From contig AP026969.1 of NCBI GenBank assembly GCA_027923965.1, positions 186,001 through 250,000 of the forward strand: 64,000 bases of DNA, read 5' to 3'. A model generated the notes under the pieces. The model was not told the DNA's origin. It saw only the letters and a program-made list of their open reading frames with translations, and made no database searches. This document shows positions 56,101-64,000 of the stretch, piece by piece. Position numbers and translations under genes: made by a program. How positions within the stretch are numbered: the first letter of the stretch is position 1; each line of letters opens with the position of its first letter. The DNA comes from Comamonadaceae bacterium OS-1 (GTDB taxonomy: Bacteria > Pseudomonadota > Gammaproteobacteria > Burkholderiales > Burkholderiaceae_C).

Positions 56101-56994
56101 GAAGACGTGCTGGAGACCCGGCCCATCACGGTGTTTGACAACTTCTTCGACCTGGGGGGCGACTCGCTGGCCGCCGTCACCATGCTCACCAGCATCGAGA
56201 AGCTGGTGGGGCGCAAGGTGCCGATGTACCTGATCACCGAGCACCCCAGTATCGAAAGCCTGGCGGTTGCACTGGCCGACAAGAGCAAGGGCCCCAGCGT
56301 GATGCTCAATTTGGGGGCTGACACCGGTCGGGTGCCGCTGTACCTGGCTGCCTCGGGCCATGGCGACCTGCTGCGCTTCCAGAACCTGGCGCGCGCACTG
56401 GGCAACGCCTGCGATGTCCACATGCTGCAACCCCCGTTCACCGAACCCATCGCCTGCATCGACGACCTGGCCACCCTGTACGCCGATGCCATCCAGGCGC
56501 ACGGCAAGCGGCCCGGTTTTCTGGCCGGGTTCTCGGTCGGCGGCATTGCCGCGCTGGAGGCCAGCCGCTTGTTGCAAAAGCGGGGCTTTCCGGTGCGCGG
56601 GCTGTTTCTGATCGACACCACCTACCCGGCATCGCGCCTGGGTGGCACGGCGTTCTGGCGGTTTTCGGGCTGGCTGGTGAAGCGCTTTCGTATCCAGGAG
56701 CTGAGCCTGAACGGCCGCCGCATGGGGGCCATGTTCAACGACCCCGGCCTGGTCAGCCAGGTGATGGCCCTCAAAGGCTACCGCCCCGCAGGCTATGACG
56801 GGCCCACGCTGCTGCTCAAGTCGTCCGGCCTGGCCAGTTGGAGCCGCTGGCTGTTCCGGCCCTGGGGACGGCTGATGCCCAAGCACCTGTACGAGCACCA
56901 GATCCGCGGGCTGCACGGCTCGATCTTTGAGCCCGGCAACGTGAGCGAGCTGGCCCAGGTGATCGCCGAGCGCATGGACAAGGCCGCGCCTTGA
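53137..56994 (+). CDS. Single-module nonribosomal peptide synthetase (C-A-T-TE)
   Basis: 1285 residues. Condensation domain about 10-440 with HHLVMDG at 141-147; adenylation about 470-960 with FTSGSTGRPKG at 623-633, YNVYGPTETAIF, YRTGDRGW, and GKTD near the end; thiolation domain with DLGGDSL, phosphopantetheine Ser1010; thioesterase about 1060-1280 with GFSVGG, Ser1133. By alignment to GrsA the binding-pocket residues read roughly D-P-I-A-A-C-V-I-F, the first Asp fitting an alpha-amino acid, with a substrate I cannot name. One module with an N-terminal C domain suggests acylation of one amino acid, then release. Reading overlaps the patatin gene. Confidence 0.95.
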   Translation: MEAVTPIERRHEDLTLSLSQREVWLDQRTWAGSAHLNIGGGAFLMGPLNLSRFKEALAQLVAESDALRLAPLADGSQTLLSHSALNLELVDLSAEADPKEAMRIWWQQRMTVPFVLDGTPPWRFALLRASDVLHGLTIQFHHLVMDGWGTSQVMRRWSELYNALEAGQAPALRSDPGYKKFIEESALYHQSPAFERDAAYWRGQMPVLPPALIERRYASTRQHELPAAHMGMQRIPRASYDQLRQVAAERGSSAFNFFLAALILYFGRVSNRQEVVVGVPSLNRGGRRFTDTLGMFVGVIPVAVQLAPDMTLGGLLAAVGSAMRAALRHPRYPLSELGRTLEVARNRRDGLFDVLLSFERQDYAVSFGTAELVESRQLFSGRARFPLGVTVCEFHAEDDVELALEASAACFAEGEVELLGRRVWHLVEATMGPPETLLDSIALVPPQEHWMLIDGLHKDVAAMAVVEPFVVQFEHHAGLRPESNALVWNEGQGTGEMDYATLDAVSTHLAWRLLALGAGKDQIIAVAMDRSPDWVVAMLAIAKAGAAFLPLDPEAPLARLATILEEAGAIAVLIQPHTQDRLGSLHVRTLQVDWTQALAEVGRHGLQRLTTRPAADDLAYVLFTSGSTGRPKGVMIEHGTLARRLGWLSRAYAVEWQDRSAQATQVTFDPSLIELLLPLVHGASVALPPPGRLLPESLAEFAVRHRVTIMAFVPSTLSRFLDSAGHRKDLKLRVACCGGEVLSPELAQRFLKETGGRLYNVYGPTETAIFATAWECENHRTDTALPIGRPIDDTRIYVLDAALRPMPLGVPGEIYIGGEAIARGYLNRPELDAQVFLPDPFWSGHRMYRTGDRGWLGSDGNLHFLGRLDRQVKLRGYRIELGEIESALSAIEGVLQAAAKLIERKGKPQIHAWVAVTGNPSAESLQAVLRMRLPDYMVPSGISVLPGLPASTAGKTDYDALPDPSVVPTSTQARQANRRYEAELLALWEDVLETRPITVFDNFFDLGGDSLAAVTMLTSIEKLVGRKVPMYLITEHPSIESLAVALADKSKGPSVMLNLGADTGRVPLYLAASGHGDLLRFQNLARALGNACDVHMLQPPFTEPIACIDDLATLYADAIQAHGKRPGFLAGFSVGGIAALEASRLLQKRGFPVRGLFLIDTTYPASRLGGTAFWRFSGWLVKRFRIQELSLNGRRMGAMFNDPGLVSQVMALKGYRPAGYDGPTLLLKSSGLASWSRWLFRPWGRLMPKHLYEHQIRGLHGSIFEPGNVSELAQVIAERMDKAAP

Positions 56995-57002
56995 CCTCCT
57001 CC

Positions 57003-57653
57003 ATGCGCTGGCGGGTGCTCGGCCTGGTGGTAGTGGTGGTGGCGCTGGTGGGCCTGGCGGTGGCCTGGAGTGCCTCGCCACTGCGCCAGTGGCTGGATGC
57101 CGACCGCATCGTCGGCGCGCTGCGGCATTTGGGCGCCTCGTTCGGGCCGGTGGCGGCGGTACTGGGCTTTGCGCTGGCCAGCACCCTGGTGGTGCCGCTG
57201 GGCTTTCTGACCCTGGTGGCGCTGGTGGCCTTTGGTCCCTGGCTGGGCATGGCCACCACCTTTGCCGGGGCCTTGCTGGGGGCCGTGGCCAGTTATGGCC
57301 TGGGGCACCTGCTGGGCAACCCGGTGCTGCAAAAGCTGGGCGGCGAGCGGGTCAACACCGTCAGCCGCCGCCTGGCCGAGCGCGGTTTGCTGGCGGTGAT
57401 TGCGGTGCGAATGGTGCCCATCGCGCCGTTTGCCATCGTCAACATGGTCGCCGGGGCCTCCCACATCCGCCTGCGCGACATGGTGCTGGGCACCGCGCTG
57501 GGCATGGCCCCGGGCACGGTGGTCATGGCGTTTTTTGTGGAGCAGATCGTGGCCGCCTTCCGCCAGCCCGGCCCATTGGCGGTAGCGATTGTGCTGGGGC
57601 TGCTGGCCCTGATTGGCGTGGGGGGCTGGGCCGCGCGGCGCTGGTTGCGCTGA
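57003..57653 (+). CDS. VTT/DedA (TVP38/TMEM64) family membrane protein
   Basis: 216 residues from ATG 57003 (a TTG at 56991 overlapping the NRPS stop is also possible). Hydrophobic helices at about 5-25, 50-100, 140-175 and 190-210, with the family's ALLGAVASYGLGHLLG and VRMVPIAPFAIVNMVAGASHIRLRDMVLGTALGMAPGTV motif carrying the conserved Arg and Pro. TVP38/DedA proteins move or scramble lipids. In this row it may export or place the NRPS product in the membrane. Confidence 0.88.
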   Translation: MRWRVLGLVVVVVALVGLAVAWSASPLRQWLDADRIVGALRHLGASFGPVAAVLGFALASTLVVPLGFLTLVALVAFGPWLGMATTFAGALLGAVASYGLGHLLGNPVLQKLGGERVNTVSRRLAERGLLAVIAVRMVPIAPFAIVNMVAGASHIRLRDMVLGTALGMAPGTVVMAFFVEQIVAAFRQPGPLAVAIVLGLLALIGVGGWAARRWLR

Positions 57654-57660
57654 GGGCTAT

Positions 57661-57708
57661 CCCCCCCCCCGGCTACAGCGCAAGTACTTTTCCTTTTCGC
57701 CCCCCCCC
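57661..57708. repeat. Two poly-C tracts
   Basis: Ten C at 57661-57670 and nine C at 57700-57708, 30 bp apart, directly after the VTT gene. Such tracts can slip; here they are outside any gene. Confidence 0.7.
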
Positions 57709-57825
57709 GTTGTGTCCAGCGTCCCCTGGGCGCAGCAGCGCCCGGCATCGGAGCCATCCACCCGGAAAACCGGGGCCACTCCCCGGTTGCGGTGTAATGC
57801 CCCACCTCGCCGCAGCAATACGCCA

Positions 57826-57849
57826 GAATAGATTATTCATAATCTATTC
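57826..57849. promoter_or_regulatory. 24-bp palindrome upstream of feeM-like gene
   Basis: GAATAGATTAT (57826-57836), TC centre, ATAATCTATTC (57839-57849): perfect 11-bp arms in a strongly AT-rich stretch. Likely a regulator site. Confidence 0.6.
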
Positions 57850-57873
57850 AGAGGCTGTTATTTTTTGTATATT

Positions 57874-57934
57874 TTGTATTGAATATGTTATTAAATATAA
57901 TGAATGGCGGATTTAAAAAATATATAACATATTC
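57874..57934 (+). promoter_or_regulatory. Predicted sigma70 promoter with flanking inverted repeat
   Basis: TTGTAT (57874-57879), 16-bp spacer, TATAAT (57896-57901). A perfect inverted repeat GAATATGTTAT (57881-57891) / ATAACATATTC (57924-57934) overlaps the spacer and the early transcript, so it may be a second operator pair or an RNA hairpin. The start codon is at 57956. Confidence 0.5.
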
Positions 57935-57955
57935 ATAGCCCGTCACACCGTATCC

Positions 57956-59332
57956 ATGAAGCATTCGCGCACACCCCGCACTTCCCAAATCATCCGCCAT
58001 GGTCTGCGCAAGGCCTTTTCCTTTTTACCCCGGCCCATTCGCTTTTCCATTTACCGGTCGTTTGTCGATTGCGACCCGAACCCCGATGCGCGGTTGGAGC
58101 TGAAAATCGCCGAAACCCAGGAGGAACTGGAAGCCTGTTTCAAGCTGCTGCACGATGCCTATGTGGGCAGCGGCTTCATGCAGCCCGACCCGTCCGGGCT
58201 GCGGGCCACGGTGTACCACGCACTGCCGACCACCACCACGCTGTGCGCCAAGTTCGACGGCGAGGTGGTAGGCACCATTTCGCTGATCCGCGAGAGCAGC
58301 TTTGGTTTCCCCATGCAGACGGTGTTTGACCTGAACGAGATCCATGCCGAGAAAGGCAAGATCGCCGAGATATCGGCCCTGGCGGTACACCCCCGGTTCC
58401 GCAAGAGTGGCGGCTCCATCCTGTTCCCGCTGATGAAGTTCATGTACCAGTACAGCACCACCTTTTTCGACACCTACCATCTGGTGATCGCGGTGAACCC
58501 CAACCGGATCGAGATGTACGAGTCGCTGCTGTTCTTCAAGCGGCTGCAAAAAAACACCGTGCAGAACTACGACTTTGCCAACGGCGCCCCGGCGGTGGGG
58601 GCCACGCTGAATCTGCTGCATGCGCCCAAGCTGTTCAAGAAAATGTACGGGGGCAAGCCGAAGCGCAAGAACCTGTATTTCTATTTTGTCAAAACCAAGC
58701 TCAAAAATATTATCTTGCCGACCCGCCGGTACTTCACCACCAACGACCCGGTGATGACCCCCGAGATGCTGGACTACTTCTTCAACCAGCGCACCCAGGT
58801 GTTTGCCCACCTGTCCGAACGCGAAAAGCGGCTATTGGCCGCCATCTACGACATGCCGCACTACCAGGCGGTGCTGCCCCCCGTTGCCGGGGCCAGGGCA
58901 TCGCCGCAAGACATCCGCCAACACCAGCGCTACTCTCTCAAGTGCCGCGGCACGCTGACGGTGGGGGGGCAGGCCGTGGCGCTGCAGCTGGTCGAGCTGT
59001 CCGACGATGGCTTCCAGGCCCATGCCAAAGGCGAAGTGCCGCTGAATATCTGGTCGAGCGTGAGAATCCAGCTGGGCAGCGCCGAGGCATCGACCCTGCA
59101 GGTGATGGCGGTGCGCGGCGAGTCGCATGGCCATTACCACTACTACGGTTTCAAACTGGCCTCGCCCGACCTGGCCTGGCGCAAGTTTGTGGCAGCACTG
59201 CAATCGGGCATTACCGCCAAGGACCTGGACAACGCCAGCCTGTTTCTGCTCGGCCACACAGACTTCGATACCACCACCGTGCCTGACGATCTGGCGCGAC
59301 CGGAGTTTGAAGACACCCGGCCTGCGCGCTGA
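57956..59332 (+). CDS. FeeM-like N-acyl amino acid synthase fused to a PilZ-like domain
   Basis: A 458-residue protein. About 35-200 is a GNAT-like FeeM catalytic core: LELKIAETQEELEACFKLLHDAYV, LCAKFDGEVVGTISLIRES, then KIAEISALAVHPRFRKSGG. FeeM enzymes join acyl-ACP to an amino acid. About 315-430 looks like PilZ: RQHQR gives RxxxR and ELSDDGF stands for (D/N)xSxxG with Glu in place of Asp/Asn. If it binds c-di-GMP, acyl amino acid synthesis would be gated by it. Expression comes from the AT-rich promoter upstream. Confidence 0.85.
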   Translation: MKHSRTPRTSQIIRHGLRKAFSFLPRPIRFSIYRSFVDCDPNPDARLELKIAETQEELEACFKLLHDAYVGSGFMQPDPSGLRATVYHALPTTTTLCAKFDGEVVGTISLIRESSFGFPMQTVFDLNEIHAEKGKIAEISALAVHPRFRKSGGSILFPLMKFMYQYSTTFFDTYHLVIAVNPNRIEMYESLLFFKRLQKNTVQNYDFANGAPAVGATLNLLHAPKLFKKMYGGKPKRKNLYFYFVKTKLKNIILPTRRYFTTNDPVMTPEMLDYFFNQRTQVFAHLSEREKRLLAAIYDMPHYQAVLPPVAGARASPQDIRQHQRYSLKCRGTLTVGGQAVALQLVELSDDGFQAHAKGEVPLNIWSSVRIQLGSAEASTLQVMAVRGESHGHYHYYGFKLASPDLAWRKFVAALQSGITAKDLDNASLFLLGHTDFDTTTVPDDLARPEFEDTRPAR

Positions 59333-59364
59333 CAACCGGTTCTGTACGAGTACATTCGGTCCCC

Positions 59365-60216
59365 ATGTGGATCGACACGCACTGCCATCTGGACGCCCCA
59401 GAATTTAAAGAAAATCATGCCCTTGCGCTGACCCTGCGAGCACAGGCAGCTATGGAAAATGTAGCGTTGTGCGTTTTGCAGGGGGTGATGGCAGCCAATT
59501 TCGAGACCGTGCGCATCCTGGCCCACCAAACGCAAGACGCCTACGCGCTGGGCATCCACCCGCTGTTTGTGGCCCGCAGCCAGGAAAGCGACCTGGACTT
59601 GCTGGATGCCGCCCTGACCGCCCACCGTGGCGACCCGCGCTTGGTGGCGGTGGGCGAAATCGGGCTGGACTACTTTGTGCCCGCGCTGCAAGAGCCTGCA
59701 CTGCTGGCGCGCCAACAGTTTTTTTACCGCGCCCAGCTCAAGCTGGCGAAAAAGCACGGCCTGCCGGTGATCCTGCATGTGCGCCGCAGCGCCGACCATG
59801 TGCTGAAACACCTGCGCGCCGTGGCCGGGCCGGGCGGGCGCTGGCAGGGCATTGCCCATGCCTTCAACGGCAGCCCGCAGCAGGCGCAGGCCTGTATCGA
59901 TATCGGGCTCAAGCTCGGCTTTGGCGGGGCCATGACCTTCGAGGCGGCCAACCAATTGCGCCGCCTGGCCGCCAGCCTGCCGCTGGATGCCCTGGTGCTG
60001 GAAACCGACGCGCCCGATATTCCGCCCCAGTGGCTCTACACCACCGCCGCCCAGCGCGCCGCGGGCCAGCCGCAAGGCATCAACTCGCCGCGGGAGCTGC
60101 CGCGTATTGGCGCGGTGCTGGCCGGATTGCGCGGGGTGGATGTGGGCGTGATCGAAGCCGCCACCACCGCCAATGCACTGGCCGCCTTGCCGCGTTTGAA
60201 AGCCCTGTTGCCATGA
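59365..60216 (+). CDS. tatD: TatD-family metal-dependent DNase
   Basis: A 283-residue TIM-barrel hydrolase: metal ligands in WIDTHCHLD, Glu in VAVGEIGLDYF, His in LPVILHVRRSADHVL and Asp in VLETDAPDIPP. These enzymes are 3'-5' exonucleases with a role in DNA repair; the type strain activity is not certain for this branch. In-frame codons at 59425-59460 (LRAQAAMENV) match the right arm of the dispersed repeat, so a repeat probably inserted or arose inside the gene. Confidence 0.93.
   Translation: MWIDTHCHLDAPEFKENHALALTLRAQAAMENVALCVLQGVMAANFETVRILAHQTQDAYALGIHPLFVARSQESDLDLLDAALTAHRGDPRLVAVGEIGLDYFVPALQEPALLARQQFFYRAQLKLAKKHGLPVILHVRRSADHVLKHLRAVAGPGGRWQGIAHAFNGSPQQAQACIDIGLKLGFGGAMTFEAANQLRRLAASLPLDALVLETDAPDIPPQWLYTTAAQRAAGQPQGINSPRELPRIGAVLAGLRGVDVGVIEAATTANALAALPRLKALLP
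59425..59460. repeat. Dispersed-repeat arm inside tatD
   Basis: GCGCTGACCCTGCGAGCACAGGCAGCTATGGAAAAT carries the right arm GCACAGGCAGCTAT of the repeat (compare 41314-41326), in coding frame. Confidence 0.5.
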
Positions 60217-60731
60217 CGCGGCTTTTGGGTCTGCCGCCGCTGGTTTCGATGGATACCCGGCTGCTGGTGCTGGGCAGCTTTCCGGGGGCGGCCTCGCTGG
60301 CGGCGCAGCAGTACTACGGCCATCCGCAAAACCAGTTCTGGCGCATCTTGCAGGCCATTTATGCCCCTTGTGCTGATCCCATCAGCACAAGCAGCTATGA
60401 AAAAAAGAGCAATTGGATGCTGTCGCATGGCGTGGGCCTGTGGGACGTGTACGCCAGTTGCGAGCGCCAGGGCAGCCTGGATGCCAAGATTCGCCATGCC
60501 GAGGTCAATGATTTCGCCGCCCTGCGCCAGCGCTGCCCCCAATTGAAGGCCGTCGCGCACAATGGGGCCGAGAGTTTTCGCCACACCGCCCGCCTGGAAA
60601 ACCTGGGCCTGCCCACCGTGCGCCTGCCGTCCACCAGCCCGGCCAATGCCAGCTGGAGCTTCGAGCGCAAGCTGGCGGCGTGGCGAGAGGTATTTGAACA
60701 ATTTGGACTGATTGAAATTAATGGCCCGTAA
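60213..60731 (+). CDS. DNA-deoxyinosine (hypoxanthine) glycosylase, UDG superfamily
   Basis: A 172-residue protein matching the family-6 UDG (HDG, TIGR04274) pattern: LLVLGSFPGAASLAAQQYYGHPQNQFW, GVGLWDVYASCERQGSLD, VAHNGAESF and LPSTSPANA. It removes hypoxanthine from DNA in base-excision repair. Codons 51-64 (CADPISTSSYEKKS) are encoded by a full repeat copy at 60358-60410, where relatives usually have a short loop. Its start overlaps the tatD stop and its stop overlaps the next gene. Confidence 0.88.
   Translation: MTRLLGLPPLVSMDTRLLVLGSFPGAASLAAQQYYGHPQNQFWRILQAIYAPCADPISTSSYEKKSNWMLSHGVGLWDVYASCERQGSLDAKIRHAEVNDFAALRQRCPQLKAVAHNGAESFRHTARLENLGLPTVRLPSTSPANASWSFERKLAAWREVFEQFGLIEINGP
60358..60410. 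repeat. Dispersed palindromic repeat inside the glycosylase gene
   Basis: CTTGTGCTGA-TCCCA-TCAGCACAAG forms a perfect 10-bp stem, followed by CAGCTATGAAAAAAAG. Same layout as the intergenic copies, but translated in frame. Confidence 0.8.
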
Positions 60732-61494
60732 ATCTGCCACCACGGCAACTTCCTCCGCCCTGCCCGAAGTCAACTTTTGCGACTACGGCGACGTGCGCAC
60801 CCTGCACCTGGGCACCGAGTGGGTCCAGGGCTCCATGCTGCTGGACACGCCCTACGAGATCGAGCTGGAGTACGTGCAGCGCATGATGGCCTGGCTGCTG
60901 TTTGTGCCGCCCAGCAGCGTGGCCAAGCGCCACGCCATGCAACTCGGCCTGGGCGCGGCGGCGCTGACCAAGTTCTGCCGCAAGAAGCTGCGCATGAACA
61001 CCACCGCGGTGGAGTTGAACCCGCAGGTCGTCTCGGCCTGCCGCTTCTGGTTCAAGCTGCCGCCCGACGACGAGCGGCTGCACATCGTGCTGGGCGACGC
61101 GGCCCTGAAAATCCAGAACACCGACTGGGCCGGCACCGTGGACGCGCTGCAGGTGGACCTGTACGACGAAGACGCCGCTGCCCCCGTGCTGGACAGCGCC
61201 GACTTCTATGCAGACTGCCGCAAGCTGCTCACCGAGGAGGGTTGCATGACAGTAAATTTGTTCGGCGAATCCAGCAGCTACCCGGCCAGCGTGGAAAAGA
61301 TCACCGCCGCCTTCGGGGCCGAGGCGGTGTGGGCCTTCAAACCCACGCGCGAGGGCAACACCGTGGTGCTGGCCCAGCGCAACCCCACCCGGCCCAGCCG
61401 CGAAGACCTGGTGGAGCGCGCCGACGTCATCCAGACCCGCTGGGGCCTGCCTGCCGCAAAATGGCTGAAAGTGTTTAAACCTGTCATCGCTTAA
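60721..61494 (+). CDS. Spermidine-synthase-like protein
   Basis: 257 residues from ATG 60721. A Rossmann aminopropyltransferase/methyltransferase fold is visible: MQLGLGAAALTKFCRKKLRMNTTAVELNPQVVSA (SAM-type motif, acidic Glu), VLGDAALKIQNTDWAGTVDALQVDLYDEDA. The catalytic aspartates and substrate loop of true SpeE are not all present. Such solitary homologues are of unknown role. It overlaps the glycosylase gene by 11 bp. Confidence 0.82.
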   Translation: MARKSATTATSSALPEVNFCDYGDVRTLHLGTEWVQGSMLLDTPYEIELEYVQRMMAWLLFVPPSSVAKRHAMQLGLGAAALTKFCRKKLRMNTTAVELNPQVVSACRFWFKLPPDDERLHIVLGDAALKIQNTDWAGTVDALQVDLYDEDAAAPVLDSADFYADCRKLLTEEGCMTVNLFGESSSYPASVEKITAAFGAEAVWAFKPTREGNTVVLAQRNPTRPSREDLVERADVIQTRWGLPAAKWLKVFKPVIA

Positions 61495-61498
61495 CAAC

Positions 61499-63262
<1,764 letters not shown>

Positions 63263-63287
63263 TGCGTACGTGGTATCCCTCACGTTT

Positions 63288-63297
63288 ACCCTAGGGT
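63288..63297. promoter_or_regulatory. ACCCTAGGGT palindrome upstream of tctB
   Basis: Perfect 10-bp palindrome, followed by GAACCCCCGGAACTAGGGT. The motif CTAGGGTGAA is shared with the region upstream of BON gene copy A (19267-19276). Confidence 0.45.
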
Positions 63298-63386
63298 GAA
63301 CCCCCGGAACTAGGGTCTTACCTTAGAACCATAATCGCCGCACTGGTATTTGTGTTGCTGATTTGTAACTTTTGGGAGGACTGTAC

Positions 63387-63875
63387 GTGTTAATTAAAAG
63401 TCAGAAAGACTTCTTCTCCGGGCTCATGTTCATGGGGATTGGTGTGGCGTTTGCCTGGGGAGCCACGACCTACACCGTAGGCACCGGTGCCCGCATGGGG
63501 CCGGGCTACTTTCCGCTGGTGCTGGGTGTGGTGATGGCGATCTTGGGGGCCATCATTACCTTCAAGGCGCTGGTCACCGAGACCGAGAGCGGCGACAAGA
63601 TCGGCAAATGGGCCTGGCGCCCGGTGATCTTCATTCTGGGTGCCAACCTGGCATTTGGCGTGCTGTTGGGCGGATTGCCCAGCATCGGTTTGCCCGCCAT
63701 GGGCTTGATCATTGCCATTTATGCGCTGACGCTGATTTCGGCCAAGGCGGGCGAAAGGTTTGTGCTGCGCGACGTGCTGATTTTGGCTACCGTGCTGGCC
63801 GTCGGCAGCTACCTCGCCTTCATCCTGCTGCTCAAGTTGCAGATCCAGGTCTGGCCAACGTTTATTACAGGTTAA
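63387..63875 (+). CDS. tctB: Tripartite tricarboxylate transporter small membrane subunit TctB
   Basis: A 162-residue membrane protein of four predicted helices (FFSGLMFMGIGVAFAWGAT, YFPLVLGVVMAILGAIITF, VIFILGANLAFGVLLGGLP, then DVLILATVLAVGSYLAFILL). GTG start 6 bp after GGGAGGA. It belongs to tripartite transporters that take up carboxylates using a TctC binding protein, which is not in the window. Confidence 0.9.
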   Translation: MLIKSQKDFFSGLMFMGIGVAFAWGATTYTVGTGARMGPGYFPLVLGVVMAILGAIITFKALVTETESGDKIGKWAWRPVIFILGANLAFGVLLGGLPSIGLPAMGLIIAIYALTLISAKAGERFVLRDVLILATVLAVGSYLAFILLLKLQIQVWPTFITG

Positions 63876-63884
63876 GGGGTTCCC

Positions 63885-64000
63885 ATGGATTTGTTGAGTA
63901 ATTTGGCGCTGGGGTTCGGCGTTGCCTTCACCCCCATCAACCTGCTGTATGCGTTGATAGGCTGCATTTTGGGCACCTTGATCGGTGTGCTGCCCGGCAT
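63885..64000 (+). CDS. tctA: TctA, large permease of the tripartite transporter (start only)
   Basis: The first 38 codons, [20 protein letters not shown] then [19 protein letters not shown], match the opening of TctA permeases. Cut by the window edge; 9 bp after tctB, so the same operon. Confidence 0.9.
   Translation, partial: MDLLSNLALGFGVAFTPINLLYALIGCILGTLIGVLPG

Noticed and set aside
53107..57081. Very long open frame on the minus strand opposite the NRPS gene
   Set aside because: It mirrors the NRPS codon pattern in GC-rich DNA, is His/Gln/Ala/Gly-rich with no domain, and the plus strand is clearly coding. The same applies to other long antisense frames, for example opposite norR, the dehydratase, argH and the pilus ATPase.

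Overview
The window looks like chromosome of a GC-rich betaproteobacterium, most likely Comamonadaceae (Rhodoferax/Acidovorax-like). Grounds: family-level similarity of the housekeeping proteins, the argH/algZ-algR arrangement, the DUF3348-DUF802-OmpA row, a TctB-TctA transport pair, and a dispersed palindromic 3'-end repeat (core GTGCTTA..TAAGCAC) that I recall from comamonad genomes. No rRNA, tRNA or CRISPR array was recognised.

Layout. 0-3.1 kb: minus-strand row of OmpA/MotB-like (partial), MotA/ExbB-like DUF802 and DUF3348 proteins. 3.2-6.4 kb: argH, divergent from the LytS/LytTR pair algZ-algR. 6.5-8.2 kb: hipBA module 1. 8.2-20 kb: glyoxalase-like protein, NYN protein, thioesterase, the nitric-oxide pair norR/hmp, NDH-2, a chemoreceptor, recJ, a BON-domain protein and a glycine-zipper protein. 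20.5-25.3 kb: a periplasmic sensor-diguanylate cyclase pair, a catalytically degenerate SRAP protein, a TIGR02594 amidase-like protein, a flavodoxin-fold reductase and an LDH/MDH-fold dehydrogenase. 25.4-27.1 kb: hipBA module 2.

27.1-34.6 kb is an accessory island of visibly lower GC. It holds two exported proteins (a lipase-like hydrolase and an unrecognised 590-residue protein), an IS3 fragment abutting a tyrosine-recombinase fragment, and an IS21-family element (32150-34624) whose TCCCAA target duplication is intact but whose istA carries an in-frame TGA. 34.7-36.0 kb: GNAT protein and vapBC 1. 36.1-42.2 kb: a sugar-acid catabolic locus (SDR dehydrogenase, SMP-30 lactonase, IlvD/Edd dehydratase, DgoK kinase, DgoA aldolase, FadR-type regulator) that together would make a complete De Ley-Doudoroff-type route to pyruvate and glyceraldehyde 3-phosphate. 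42.2-43.8 kb: an atypical Fic gene with a paired operator, bracketed by a duplicated lactonase 3' end. 43.8-48.6 kb: uncharacterised protein, GNAT, vapBC 2, MocR regulator, DUF2917 protein and methyltransferase. 48.6-49.2 kb: a second copy of the BON gene with its flanks.

49.2-51.2 kb: lolC/E-lolD. 51.3-59.3 kb is the most distinctive locus: a cyclic-nucleotide-binding patatin phospholipase, a single-module NRPS (C-A-T-TE), a VTT/DedA membrane protein, then, behind an AT-rich promoter with large palindromes, a FeeM-like N-acyl amino acid synthase fused to a PilZ-like domain. This reads as an undescribed, second-messenger-linked pathway for an acylated amino acid or lipopeptide. 59.4-64 kb: tatD, a deoxyinosine glycosylase, a spermidine-synthase-like protein, a GspE/PilB-type ATPase, and tctB plus the start of tctA.
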